Shown here one piece after another: positions 17,377 through 25,928 of a stretch of 64,000 nucleotides of DNA (position 1 is its first letter; each line of letters starts with the position of its first letter). The stretch comes from Desulfosporosinus hippei DSM 8344 (GTDB taxonomy: Bacteria > Bacillota > Desulfitobacteriia > Desulfitobacteriales > Desulfitobacteriaceae): the NCBI RefSeq assembly GCF_900100785.1, contig NZ_FNCP01000004.1:62001-126000 (forward strand), written 5' to 3'. The position numbers were made by a program, and so were the translations under genes. The notes below the pieces were generated by a model that saw only the letters and a list, made by a program, of their open reading frames with translations, had not been told where the DNA came from and did not search any database.

Positions 17377-18588
17377 TCATTCAAACCTATCTACTTTGAA
17401 CAGCTTTAGATCTTCATTCACTTCTCCCAAATATAAATTGCTGAGCATCATTCCACCTAATATGGAGAATAAAATGCCATTGGCTCCGTATCCTAAGCAG
17501 TACCATAGCCTTTCATTCTTAGGATCTTTTCCCAGGAAACCCAGGTTGTCATCAGTGGATGCAAAAGCCCCACAGTATCGATACTCGATCGCAATCTTCA
17601 ACTTCGGAAATAGGTTTTTCAGGCGTTGTTCTAACTTATCATAACTTTTGGTGCATAATTCTTCATTTAATATATCGGGTAGAAATTTAGTATCCTCTCC
17701 GCCAATGATGATTCTATTATCACTCGTTGTTCTGAAGTAATGATAAGTAACTTCATTGTCTCTAACGATGACTCCCTTTAAAATATCCTCTAGATTATCG
17801 ATTGGTTTTGTGGCAACATTAAAGGCGGTCGTTTTAGTTCCGAAGACCCTTTTCGTAAAAAGATGCGTGTTATACCCAGTCGCCACAATTATCAGTTTAC
17901 CTTTAACTTTATGGCCAAAGACTGTTTCTGCCGTAACCCCCTGCTCGCTATACCTCACATCCAAAACCTCTGTGTTTTCATACACGTTTAACCCCATACT
18001 AGAGCCCACCTCTAACAGAGCATGCGTAAATTTATAAGGATTCAATTGGGCTCCTCCACCTTTACTTAATAGACCAGCCTTAACATCAAAGGAAAATGGA
18101 TTAGTTTCCTTTTCAATAAATTCCACCCTAAATCCATTTTCCTTTCTCAGCTTATACTCTTGCTCAATCTCCTTTGTTTCTGTATCTTTAGCTGTATAGT
18201 ACAAACCATCGACTCGCTTAAAGTCACAGGTATTGCCATTTTCGGCGATAAACTCTTCGATTTCATCTAATGCCTTAATTCCTAACTCATACGATCTTAA
18301 AATATTTGGGATTGAGGTATATGACTTTAACGCCATCGCATTGCTATCAAGCTCATATTGCAGAAGTGACGTAGAGATACAAGTACTTCCATGAGCAATT
18401 CTTGATTTCTCTAGTATGACGGCCTTAATCTTCTGTTTAGAGAAATAATACCCTAATATCGCTCCGGTTACGCCTCCTCCGACTATGATCACATCGGTCT
18501 CAACGTTCTCGGTTAAATAATCATACTGCCTAGGCAATGGACTAATTCTCCTAAAAATACATTCTCCTTGGACATACTGTATCTTCAT
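17377..18588 (-). CDS. FAD-dependent oxidoreductase (DAO/GlpO-like fold)
   Basis: 403 residues. DVIIVGGGVTGAILGYYFSKQK is the Rossmann FAD motif (about residues 32-53) and ILEKSRIAHGSTCISTSLLQYELD the following flavin contact. GYNTHLF and a late GYGANGILF glycine motif complete a DAO-family fold. The family oxidises amines and amino acids (DadA, glycine oxidase); the substrate is unknown. A short upstream AT-rich region holds its promoter. It is a single gene, convergent with the tRNA-like sequence. Confidence 0.85.
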   Translation of the reverse strand: MKIQYVQGECIFRRISPLPRQYDYLTENVETDVIIVGGGVTGAILGYYFSKQKIKAVILEKSRIAHGSTCISTSLLQYELDSNAMALKSYTSIPNILRSYELGIKALDEIEEFIAENGNTCDFKRVDGLYYTAKDTETKEIEQEYKLRKENGFRVEFIEKETNPFSFDVKAGLLSKGGGAQLNPYKFTHALLEVGSSMGLNVYENTEVLDVRYSEQGVTAETVFGHKVKGKLIIVATGYNTHLFTKRVFGTKTTAFNVATKPIDNLEDILKGVIVRDNEVTYHYFRTTSDNRIIIGGEDTKFLPDILNEELCTKSYDKLEQRLKNLFPKLKIAIEYRYCGAFASTDDNLGFLGKDPKNERLWYCLGYGANGILFSILGGMMLSNLYLGEVNEDLKLFKVDRFE

Positions 18589-18933
18589 ATAATATTACTC
18601 CCTTGTTTCTCAAGCAAAATTCATACTTCACATAATAAAGAAAGGTGACTATTGCTCAGATATTAGCACTTCTTTAATTCCATAGTGTAGCTTTCGCTAT
18701 ACAAATCATATTTATGTATAGTAATGAGTAAGGGAATCACAGCATTATCCGCATTTGCTGCAGAATAGTTTTCCTGTTATACCATAGAACCGGACAGGCG
18801 TTTTTATGTAATGAGTCCTATAAAAATGACCTTATAACAATAGCACCAGCGTTCTAATCATGAAACGCTGGTGCTATTGTTATCTTCCTGGGTGGTATCA
18901 GAATAATGTTTAACAAAAAGTCCTTTGGTCTTC
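18589..18933. other. Intergenic region between oxidoreductase gene and IS element
   Basis: No gene is seen. It contains the oxidoreductase promoter region and the long inverted repeat at 18834-18882 listed separately. Confidence 0.5.
18834..18882. terminator. Long perfect inverted repeat
   Basis: ATAACAATAGCACCAGCGTT and its complement form a 20-base stem with a loop of about 9 bases. It lacks a long T tract. It lies 50 bases outside the IS3 end. It may act as a terminator shielding neighbours from IS transcription, or be a small mobile repeat. Confidence 0.5.
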
Positions 18934-18983
18934 TGTCAAGATTTCGGACAAGTTAAAAGTAGAAATAATCTCAGTTTATTAAT

Positions 18984-19793
18984 TTAACACACTAAAGTAT
19001 TTTCGAAATCATAGGGTGACATCATGCCACAATGTTCATGAATTCTAACGGTGTTATAAAAAGCTTCAATATACTCAAAGACTAATTCCTGAGCGTGTCT
19101 AGTGTTTTTAATCACATACCGGTTGAGCCATTCTCGCTTAATTAAAGCATGAAAGGCTTCTATACATGCATTGTCCCATGGGGTTCCCTTCTTTGAGTAA
19201 CTGTGAATAAAATGGGCAGCTGGAGTAGCCTCCAAATAGCTTTTAGATACAAATTGAACGCCTCTGTCGCTATGGATTACTACAGGCTGACTAATCTTTC
19301 GATTCATTTTAGCTTTTTCAATGGCCTTCAATACATGCTCTGTGGATAAACTATCTGATACCTGCCAGCCTATGATTTTTCTAGAAAACAAATCCATCAC
19401 ACTTGTCAGATAGGCAAATCCAGATAGGGTGTAAATGTAGGTTATATCCGTAACCCAAACAGTGTTGGCTGCCTTCGGATTAAAGTCTCGATTAAGAATG
19501 TTTTTAAGCTTGTTATCAAAATCAGGATCTATGGTTGTTCTAGTGTAGGGACGTACCCAGATGGCTTTTATTCCTTCTTCTCTCATGTAGTTACCGACGG
19601 TCTTCTCTGCGATTACATGCCCCCTTGATTGAAGAATTGAGGTTATTTTTGGGGCCCCATATATTTGATGAGATTCATTATAAATCTCTGCAATTTCAGC
19701 TTTGACTTTTTGCTTCCTTATTTCCTGATCAGATGGAGTTCGTTTGACCCAACTGTAATATCCTGATGAAGAAACGCCCAATAATTTGAGCAC
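18984..19793 (-). CDS. IS3-family transposase OrfB (DDE integrase domain)
   Basis: 269 residues from an internal GTG. In the cell it is more likely made as an OrfAB fusion, because its frame is open upstream through TEQLTESIYLATRLASKERK to the slippery A6G at 19880-19886. The rve catalytic triad is visible: WVTDITYI (D), IHSDRGVQF (D) and DNACIEAFHALIKRE (E), after an HTH_21 segment. It catalyses IS excision and integration. Confidence 0.9.
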   Translation of the reverse strand: MLKLLGVSSSGYYSWVKRTPSDQEIRKQKVKAEIAEIYNESHQIYGAPKITSILQSRGHVIAEKTVGNYMREEGIKAIWVRPYTRTTIDPDFDNKLKNILNRDFNPKAANTVWVTDITYIYTLSGFAYLTSVMDLFSRKIIGWQVSDSLSTEHVLKAIEKAKMNRKISQPVVIHSDRGVQFVSKSYLEATPAAHFIHSYSKKGTPWDNACIEAFHALIKREWLNRYVIKNTRHAQELVFEYIEAFYNTVRIHEHCGMMSPYDFENTLVC

Positions 19794-19855
19794 ACCGTTA
19801 ACAGAAATCTTGCGCTCCTTCGATGCTAATCTTGTTGCTAAATATATTGATTCTG

Positions 19856-20149
19856 TTAGTTGTTCAGTATGCTTATAGCCTTTTTTAAGATGTCCAGTGC
19901 ATCCTTTGAATCTTTTAATTCCTTCTTTAAGCGAGCAATTTCTTTTTCTGCGTCTGAGCTAAGATTACCCGATCCTCTGTGATTAACAGTACCGTGATTG
20001 GTTTGAGCACTTGACACCCACTTACTTAAGGCTGACTTGCTAACTTTAAGATCTCCGGCTACTTGTTCTAAGCTTTTGCCAGATGAATGATAATACTCTA
20101 CGGCATCCTGCTTGAATTCAGCACTATATTGTTGTTTGTGTTTTCCCAT
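19856..20149 (-). CDS. IS3-family transposase OrfA (HTH)
   Basis: 97 residues. An N-terminal helix-turn-helix (FKQDAVEYYHSSGKSLEQVAGDLKVSKSALSKWV) binds the IS ends, and a C-terminal heptad region (EIARLKKELKDSKDALDILKKAISIL) is the usual leucine zipper. The A-AAA-AAG slippery heptamer is read near the end (LKKA), where a -1 shift enters orfB. Confidence 0.9.
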   Translation of the reverse strand: MGKHKQQYSAEFKQDAVEYYHSSGKSLEQVAGDLKVSKSALSKWVSSAQTNHGTVNHRGSGNLSSDAEKEIARLKKELKDSKDALDILKKAISILNN

Positions 20150-20242
20150 TATACAGTTCCCCCTAGTTCAGTTAATTTAATTTTATAATAAACTAGGGAA
20201 AATCTCTATTTAAGTTGTCCTATTTCTATTCTAGCATCACCT

Positions 20243-20345
20243 TTATAATTTCTTCTCAAGTAAATAAAATAATCCTTTTCTCCACTTTACTCCTCCAACC
20301 TTTTCATATCCAAGAGTCTGATACATTTTTAAGGCATTAGCATAC
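20243..20345 (-). pseudogene. GNAT acetyltransferase 3' remnant
   Basis: The minus strand encodes ANALKMYQTLGYEKVGGVKW followed by RKGLFYLLEKKL and a stop, a clear C-terminal end of a GNAT N-acetyltransferase (A..LY...GF pattern). Nothing upstream continues the domain. Its stop lies only 7 bases from the estimated IS end. The rest of the gene was lost by an event on the methionine-aminopeptidase side. Confidence 0.7.
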
Positions 20346-20396
20346 CCGAACCTCAAAAAACGTCAAATGACTAATGGGTTTTTCTAAACAATCAAG

Positions 20397-21272
20397 TCAA
20401 TATGCCAATACCTCATGACCCTCATCTGTTACCAGCACCATAACCTCCCATTGAGCTGACGGCATGCCGTCTTTGGTATAAGTAGCCCAACCATTTTGTT
20501 TATCCAAACAAATTTTGTCTGTACCCATATTAACCATCGGCTCTATAGTAAATATCATGCCTGGCACCATCAGCATTTCAGTTTTTTTCTTTGAAACAAA
20601 GCTTACCCATGGGTCTTCATGAAAATCCAAACCAATTCCATGCCCACCAATATCTTTTACAATAGAATATCCATTTTTTATAGCATGTTCATGCACTGCT
20701 TGCCCCATATCTCCAAGAAAGCCCCAAGGTCTTACTTGTTTTAATCCATACTCGATGCATTCCTTAGCAACACGAACCAGTTTTCTCTTTCCTTCGTCTA
20801 TATCCCCAATAGAAAACATTCTGGAAGAATCCGAGAAATATCCCTTGTAAATCGTTGAAACATCCACATTGATAATATCCCCATTACGTAATACCACATT
20901 TTCCGAGGGTATTCCATGACACACCTGTTCGTTAACAGAAGTGCATACACTTTTGGGAAATCCATTATATCCAAGCTGTGCCGGTAAACCGCCTAATTCT
21001 ATTGTTTTTTGATATACAAGCTGATTTATATCCTCTGTTGTCAATCCTGCTCGAATATATTTTGCGATACAGTCTAAAATCGCAATATTTATTTTTCCGC
21101 TTTCACGTATTCCTACTATCTGTTCCGGCATCTTAATAATATCTCTAGGCGGAACTGCATGCCCTTGCATTTTATAAAATTCGATTTTATCATCGAAATC
21201 TGCGTGACACTTTTTATATTTTATGTGACTACCACACCAACACAGATCATTTCTTTCCAATTTATTGAGCAT
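20397..21272 (-). CDS. map: Methionine aminopeptidase with N-terminal SEC-C zinc motif
   Basis: 291 residues. Residues 8-24 hold the SEC-C motif (DLCWCGSHIKYKKCH). The metallopeptidase domain shows all five metal ligands: Asp in NVDVS, Asp in GYFSDSSR, His in GGHGIGLDFHEDP, Glu in FTIEPM and Glu in QWEVMV. It removes N-terminal Met from new proteins. SEC-C versions are a second, accessory form in many clostridia; the housekeeping map gene normally sits in the ribosomal cluster. A single gene; ATTGTTAAAG/AAGGATAG near the start serves as the binding site. Confidence 0.9.
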   Translation of the reverse strand: MLNKLERNDLCWCGSHIKYKKCHADFDDKIEFYKMQGHAVPPRDIIKMPEQIVGIRESGKINIAILDCIAKYIRAGLTTEDINQLVYQKTIELGGLPAQLGYNGFPKSVCTSVNEQVCHGIPSENVVLRNGDIINVDVSTIYKGYFSDSSRMFSIGDIDEGKRKLVRVAKECIEYGLKQVRPWGFLGDMGQAVHEHAIKNGYSIVKDIGGHGIGLDFHEDPWVSFVSKKKTEMLMVPGMIFTIEPMVNMGTDKICLDKQNGWATYTKDGMPSAQWEVMVLVTDEGHEVLAY

Positions 21273-21366
21273 CTAACTATCCTTTCATTGTTAAAGCATA
21301 TTATAGGGAGTGAAGGATTCATCATCCGGCACTGGGAGTATATCAGGCTTCATTTATGATTGAATC

Positions 21367-21684
21367 TTAGTTTTTTCGATATTGATAAGGGGTACATCCG
21401 TATGCAGCCACAAAAGCTCTCGTAAAAGCTTCTTGAGATGAAAACCCATACTTTATTGCTATATCCAAAAACCTCATTTGCGTATTTTTAACTTCTACCG
21501 AAGCAAGACATAATTTACGTTTTGATATATATTGTTTAAAAGTAATTCCAACATTTTCATGAAACTTAGTCGAACAATAGAATGGAGAATACCCAACATA
21601 ATTGGACATTTCAGCAAGTGTTGGATTACCCGTTATATTATCTTCAATCCACTCAATCATATTTTCTATGGTTTTTAATGACAA
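21367..21684 (-). CDS. AraC-type DNA-binding domain protein (short)
   Basis: 105 residues, covering only the two helix-turn-helix motifs of AraC proteins (TLAEMSNYVGYSPFYCSTKFHENVGITFKQYI; FLDIAIKYGFSSQEAFTRAFVAAYGCTPYQYRKN). The known long form of this subgroup carries a GyrI-like effector domain after it. The region downstream has no continuation beyond a short possible frame, so the gene may be truncated at its 3' end. The target is unknown. Confidence 0.75.
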   Translation of the reverse strand: MSLKTIENMIEWIEDNITGNPTLAEMSNYVGYSPFYCSTKFHENVGITFKQYISKRKLCLASVEVKNTQMRFLDIAIKYGFSSQEAFTRAFVAAYGCTPYQYRKN

Positions 21685-21804
21685 TTATTATCACTCCCTG
21701 CTGCAAAACATTATATCATCCTCTGTCATCAAAAATTTGATATAACTTGCAATATTAATCCTCATAACCGGGAACCTACGCGAAACGACAGTATCGTCCC
21801 CCAG

Positions 21805-23169
21805 CTATATCTCTATACAATCCAGCATAGCTGCTGCCTGTTTTATCAAATCCCTCCCCTTCGCCGGAAGCGCAGCAAGGAACTTTTGCAAACACTCGCC
21901 TAGCACAATTTGGCTTTCCCTAAGCTCATATCGATCTAAGGCAGAGGGCATCGGATGTTTTCTTACCAGCGCTGCAATTTCAGCAGGGTTTAACTCCCTA
22001 AAAATGCTGAGAATTTCTTCTTCGCGAAGTTCCGCATCCAGTAAAATATCCTCTAAATCGGCAAGGGAGTGTATTTCACCCTTGATCAGGGCTTTCTTGT
22101 CAGTCAGATAACGGCATTGCCTAATTTCTTCTAATACCTTACGATATTTTTCATCGTCCATCTTCTCTCCAAAGGAAAAGATGAGCTGCCTGTTGTTTTC
22201 CGGATATTTGGGGAGGATGAACACACGATCCAATGTTTGCAGCAGGACTGCGTTTTCTATTACCGCAGCAATTTGAGGCAGACTGCCCCTTAGATACCTT
22301 TTTAAGGGCTCGGTCAGCTCCAGCAGTTCGCTCAGTTGACTTACGGCTCCCCTGAGAATTTCCACGATTTCGGTTCTTCTTTTGCCACGAAATAAATCAC
22401 TCAGAATTTTGATGGACGAAGGTGCCATCTCCAGCCTGTGGACATCCTTGCCGGAAAGGATGCATCCGATTGCCGCAGATAACACCGGCTCGTAAATATT
22501 AACGAGCAGCTCTTCATAATCTTCATCGTATCCATAAAGCAGATGATGAACATCCTCAGCAGAGAATTGCGCACAAAATAGATTTTCGTAGTAGATACAC
22601 TCTAAATACTTCTGTATAAACTCAATCCCAACCAACCGTTCCATTAGATGATGAACAGGATAGTCTGCAGTGATATGAATTTCCTGTGCGGCAAATTCAG
22701 GGTAATATAGCTTGAAAAAGCCTTTTATGCCCTCCACAATAGTGGAGCGGTAAAACACATTTTCGGTTTGCAGCAAATCTCCGATAATTGAAGAGTGCAG
22801 GATTTTTGTTGACTTTATCAGTCCGTCTATACGCTCACGTCCGGCTTGATATAGAGCGTACATGCTTTCTTTTTGGATTACTGCCACTGCTTCATCGGGG
22901 TTAGGATAGGTCTTTAACCATACACCAATGGTGAACATAATGGAGGTTAGAAGACTCTGTGCTCCTTCTACTCGGATCGAGCTGCTGCCCCCGCTGTTAT
23001 ACCTCTCAGTTTGCTTGGCCAAAAGTGAGAGGCAGTCAAATTGTATTTTCTCAAGCTGTGTCTCTGACAACATCCCCGACATATAGGCTTGCTCAAGTAA
23101 CGATTTGAAATAATATTCACTGCTTAATGTTTCTCTTTTGATTCTGCGGATCTTATCAATATCTGCCAT
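21805..23169 (-). CDS. DUF6179-like protein
   Basis: About 454 residues, mostly alpha-helical, with no signal peptide and no membrane segment. The frame is open to 23316, but AAGGAGG lies 9 bases before the ATG at 23169 (MADIDKIRRIK), overlapping the 3' end of the DUF6323-like gene by 14 bases. The pair recurs in clostridia and I recognise it only as DUF6323/DUF6179; function is unknown. The tight overlap suggests the two proteins form a complex. Confidence 0.7.
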   Translation of the reverse strand: MADIDKIRRIKRETLSSEYYFKSLLEQAYMSGMLSETQLEKIQFDCLSLLAKQTERYNSGGSSSIRVEGAQSLLTSIMFTIGVWLKTYPNPDEAVAVIQKESMYALYQAGRERIDGLIKSTKILHSSIIGDLLQTENVFYRSTIVEGIKGFFKLYYPEFAAQEIHITADYPVHHLMERLVGIEFIQKYLECIYYENLFCAQFSAEDVHHLLYGYDEDYEELLVNIYEPVLSAAIGCILSGKDVHRLEMAPSSIKILSDLFRGKRRTEIVEILRGAVSQLSELLELTEPLKRYLRGSLPQIAAVIENAVLLQTLDRVFILPKYPENNRQLIFSFGEKMDDEKYRKVLEEIRQCRYLTDKKALIKGEIHSLADLEDILLDAELREEEILSIFRELNPAEIAALVRKHPMPSALDRYELRESQIVLGECLQKFLAALPAKGRDLIKQAAAMLDCIEI

Positions 23170-23659
23170 ATTCATCATCCTCCTTATCCGCATCCAATTG
23201 GATAGCATCGTCTGCATAATCCGGAGCGTAACCATAGCGCAAGTTTCGGGCAAGCTTATATAGTTCCCGCCCCGATAGCAGTTCAAGAGAACCTTGGCAT
23301 ATTCCATTAAAAGCATTTTTCATATACTTGATCAAGTCGTCATCGCCCATCAGATCAAGAGTTTCATTCTTGTAATAATAAAATATTTCTAAAAGCTCAT
23401 GCAAGGTTTCTTCATAGTTATGCCTTGAAAGATAAGGTGAGTTGCAAAATTCCTTAATTATCTTGTCAATCACGCCGCCACCGAATTCAATCCGGCCATT
23501 TTCCTTTAATGCAAAAGAGCGAGTTTCAACCAAGGCGAGAGCCTGTGCCTCTGTCAGAACAAGACCAAATTTCACAGTCAGGTCATTGCATTTCATGACT
23601 TCGTTGACAGCTTGCTTTTCTACCAGAGCGCCACTAAACAAGGATAATTCAAAGGCCAT
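23156..23659 (-). CDS. DUF6323-like protein
   Basis: 167 residues, soluble and helical, with an acidic C-terminus (DADKEDDEYGRY). ATG at 23659 is preceded by TAGGAGG. It is the first gene of a two-gene operon with the DUF6179-like protein. No catalytic motif is visible. Function is unknown. Confidence 0.7.
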   Translation of the reverse strand: MAFELSLFSGALVEKQAVNEVMKCNDLTVKFGLVLTEAQALALVETRSFALKENGRIEFGGGVIDKIIKEFCNSPYLSRHNYEETLHELLEIFYYYKNETLDLMGDDDLIKYMKNAFNGICQGSLELLSGRELYKLARNLRYGYAPDYADDAIQLDADKEDDEYGRY

Positions 23660-23690
23660 AAAAAATAATCCTCCTACTTTAAAAATAGTG

Positions 23691-23719
23691 TTGACAACTC
23701 AGTCTATATGTGTTATAAT
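23691..23719 (+). promoter_or_regulatory. Consensus sigma-A promoter
   Basis: TTGACA (23691-23696), a 17-base spacer and TATAAT (23714-23719): a perfect vegetative promoter pointing away from the DUF6323-like gene, into a stretch with no protein gene. Confidence 0.8.
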
Positions 23720-23725
23720 TAAAAT

Positions 23726-23886
23726 TATTGTAATTAAGAATTATACGATTATAACTTCTCCTTGTCAAGATGAAGCAGACTATTTTTACGGTTTACTTTT
23801 TATTTTTTACATAGCTTATTTGGGATAAAGGAAAAGAAATAAAAAACAAAGGCATCCGTGGACTATCTTGGTGCCTTTGTTTTTTT
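23726..23886 (+). ncRNA. Candidate small RNA (about 160 nt)
   Basis: A consensus promoter at 23691-23719 predicts a start near 23726, and a Rho-independent terminator (AACAAAGGCA..TGCCTTTGTT then T7) ends at 23886. The only frame with an ATG inside is 14 codons without a ribosome binding site. The transcript would be antisense to nothing; it lies between two minus-strand genes. The terminator may also serve minus-strand transcripts. Confidence 0.5.
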
Positions 23887-23955
23887 CTGTGTGAAATTGT
23901 CATCATGCTCGGTTTCCCGCATCTTTCGTTTTTCAGAAATAAAGTACTGCAACTT

Positions 23956-24018
23956 AAAATTCGGCGGTTTTGAAATAACTATCTAGATTAGTCAGCTCAA
24001 AACTGCCGAATTTTTAAT
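23956..24018. terminator. Terminator hairpin after the flavodoxin gene
   Basis: AAAATTCGGCGGTTTTGA and TCAAAACTGCCGAATTTTT form a 17-base stem with one or two wobbles and a loop of about 25 bases, with T residues on both strands. It should end the flavodoxin transcript (minus strand). Confidence 0.75.
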
Positions 24019-24066
24019 CATCCATACCTTGGCATCTACCCAATTGACCCAAAGTGACTTTTCATG

Positions 24067-24546
24067 TTAGTTAAACAATTCCACTGCTTTTCTAGCGATC
24101 CTTTCCCCAAATATTTTTGCTCGCTCTTTTTGACCATCATCCCCATCTTTAATGCAGACAGCTCCATAATGAATAAAAGGCTGTCCCTCAGCAACTCCTG
24201 AAGAGTAGACCAACATACCTTTTACCAACATCTCAGCAATCATGGAGATTTCCGCCACCTCTGCACCACCGCCGACATAATTTGCTGTAGCAAAAACAGC
24301 TCCCAGTTTTCCTCCGACATTTTTAGCTGTATCTAACCATTGCTTTAATTGCCCTGCAAAGGTTCCCGCAATCGTCGGCGACCCAAAGATAACTGCTTTG
24401 GCTTCGGTCAAGAAGTCATCGTCGATTGCTTCGATGGACATACTTTTGACTTCGACTTTTTCAATTTTCTTTGCACCTTCAGCTACAAGATCTGCAACCT
24501 TTTGGGTATTACCAGATTTACTGTAATATACAATAGCTATTTTCAC
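24067..24546 (-). CDS. Flavodoxin-like protein (WrbA/flavodoxin family)
   Basis: 159 residues. YYSKSGNTQKVADLVAEG is the FMN phosphate-binding loop, FGSPTIAGTFAGQLKQWLD the second flavin loop, and ATANYVGGGAEV the third. Likely a cytoplasmic FMN electron carrier or quinone/thiol-linked reductase. AGGAGGGG precedes the ATG. A single gene with its own terminator. Confidence 0.9.
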   Translation of the reverse strand: MKIAIVYYSKSGNTQKVADLVAEGAKKIEKVEVKSMSIEAIDDDFLTEAKAVIFGSPTIAGTFAGQLKQWLDTAKNVGGKLGAVFATANYVGGGAEVAEISMIAEMLVKGMLVYSSGVAEGQPFIHYGAVCIKDGDDGQKERAKIFGERIARKAVELFN

Positions 24547-24643
24547 AAAATCCCCCTCCTTTTGAACACCATTCTAACACCATTTCCATTGCTTGGAAAT
24601 AGTTATTCACGAGGCATAAGCAATTCTAGCCATTATATACAAA

Positions 24644-24723
24644 AAGGTATTTACAGGGGCTGCAGTTATGAAGGGCTATGAACTTGGGACAGACGATTAC
24701 CTCACCAAGCCCTTTGAATTGTG
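24644..24723 (+). pseudogene. Response-regulator receiver remnant
   Basis: The plus strand reads MKGYELGTDDYLTKPFEL preceded by TGAAV, the helix4-strand5 end of an OmpR-type receiver (GYELGADDYLTKPF). No phosphorylation site or output domain remains. The remnant overlaps the last 22 bases of the minus-strand gene at 24702-25919, so that gene's tail is read from foreign DNA. Confidence 0.7.
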
Positions 24724-25919
24724 TCCTCAACCAGCACTTCATTATTTAGCTCTGCCAATAGTTTCGCAACTCCAACATGCCACATCTTGTCCTCGGCATA
24801 TTTTGTATTTATCCAAACTATCGGATCTACCGACAATGGTCTATTTTTACTAAGAGTTGCTAGTAAATTTGCCGCGATTCGGGACGAATCCAGTATATTG
24901 GTATTATAAACTTGCCAGCTACCATAAACGTTAAATGGGTTGTTTGCGATCAGTCTAGCATTTTTAGTAGTTTTAGGAACGAAAGATTGTTCTTGGCCTG
25001 TGATTGCAAATAGTAATAAGGGATTAATATCATATTCTCGAGAAGCTTGGATTATTGCAGAAAAATAAGGTTCCCCACAAAGCAAGGACTCCCTTTTTGA
25101 TAGGTACTGAATTAAACTGGCCTCATCTACTTGACTATATTGGAGTTCATACACCGGCTGCTCTTGAACGATACTTTGTTGATGAGTAATCTCTTGGGAA
25201 GCTAAAGCTTCATCATTATCCTCTTTAGCTTGTAGCCCAGCAAATATCATTTGAAGGTTATGACCATTAACGCTGTTATCTTGCCTTATAAAAAATTGAA
25301 CTGAAGTTAATAAGACCATCAGTAATAACGAAACAACTAAAATTCGATATGAAATAGTCTCTTTAACGATCTTTCCTGTTAAATATTTATGAGCAGCACG
25401 AACTCTCTCAACAACAACCATGAAATTGGAGGTATCCTTTAAAGCGGTTGGATGAGAATAGTTATCAGCTTCCAGATTAATTATGTGTTTAGCGATTATG
25501 TATTCTAATTCATACTCTAACTGATTATAAGAATCAGAGACCCTTGTCAGTAATAGCTCAATATGTTTTTCTTCAACCGGATGTGAGCAATTTTTATTAA
25601 GCCAATTAATTAGTAAGGCATTAAAATTTTCCCCAGGGTCTTTTATAAATAGACAGGCCCGAAATATATCTGACCCGTTAATGTTGTAATTTCCAGTTAA
25701 TACCGCCCGTTGAAGAACTTCATACTTCACTTGATCTCTAATTTCTTTATTGAAGTCCTGTACATACTTTTCAATGACTTTATCAATTGAATCAGCAAGA
25801 ATTATTGCTCTCTCCTGTATACTGGCAGAAGGATATTTTTTATGAATATAATTTCTGAATAATACTATTTGATTACTTTGTAAAACTTCGAATTGTTTTA
25901 GTTCAGCTATAAATTCCAT
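24702..25919 (-). CDS. Membrane protein with C-terminal lysozyme-like domain
   Basis: About 405 residues. Residues 1-190 are helical and of unknown family. One membrane helix (YRILVVSLLLMVLLTSVQFFI, about 195-215) leads to a Gln-rich linker and a C-terminal domain with SAIIQASREYDINPLLLFAITGQEQSFVP and NNPFNVYGSW, resembling glucosaminidase/lytic transglycosylase folds with Glu as catalytic candidate. The start is set by GAGG before ATG 25919. The last seven residues (DTIQRAW) come from the response-regulator remnant in antisense, so the natural C-terminus seems replaced. It may cut peptidoglycan outside the cell; regulation by the cytoplasmic half is speculation. Confidence 0.6.
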   Translation of the reverse strand: MEFIAELKQFEVLQSNQIVLFRNYIHKKYPSASIQERAIILADSIDKVIEKYVQDFNKEIRDQVKYEVLQRAVLTGNYNINGSDIFRACLFIKDPGENFNALLINWLNKNCSHPVEEKHIELLLTRVSDSYNQLEYELEYIIAKHIINLEADNYSHPTALKDTSNFMVVVERVRAAHKYLTGKIVKETISYRILVVSLLLMVLLTSVQFFIRQDNSVNGHNLQMIFAGLQAKEDNDEALASQEITHQQSIVQEQPVYELQYSQVDEASLIQYLSKRESLLCGEPYFSAIIQASREYDINPLLLFAITGQEQSFVPKTTKNARLIANNPFNVYGSWQVYNTNILDSSRIAANLLATLSKNRPLSVDPIVWINTKYAEDKMWHVGVAKLLAELNNEVLVEDTIQRAW

Positions 25920-25928
25920 TAAGATCAT

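Larger units (their letters stand above)
18934..20236 (-). mobile_element. IS3-family insertion sequence
   Basis: About 1.3 kb, oriented on the minus strand, with orfA and orfB in overlapping frames and A-AAA-AAG slippage. The ends share an imperfect inverted repeat: GGACAAgTTAAA (18946-18957) and its complement around 20209-20220, both with outer TG-type termini. The exact borders are estimated. No clear target duplication can be read at these borders. The coding capacity looks intact, so it may still be active. Confidence 0.8.

Noticed and set aside
20397-21272. SEC-C protein as a SecA fragment
   Set aside because: The SEC-C motif is followed by a complete metallopeptidase domain with all five metal ligands, so it is a methionine aminopeptidase.
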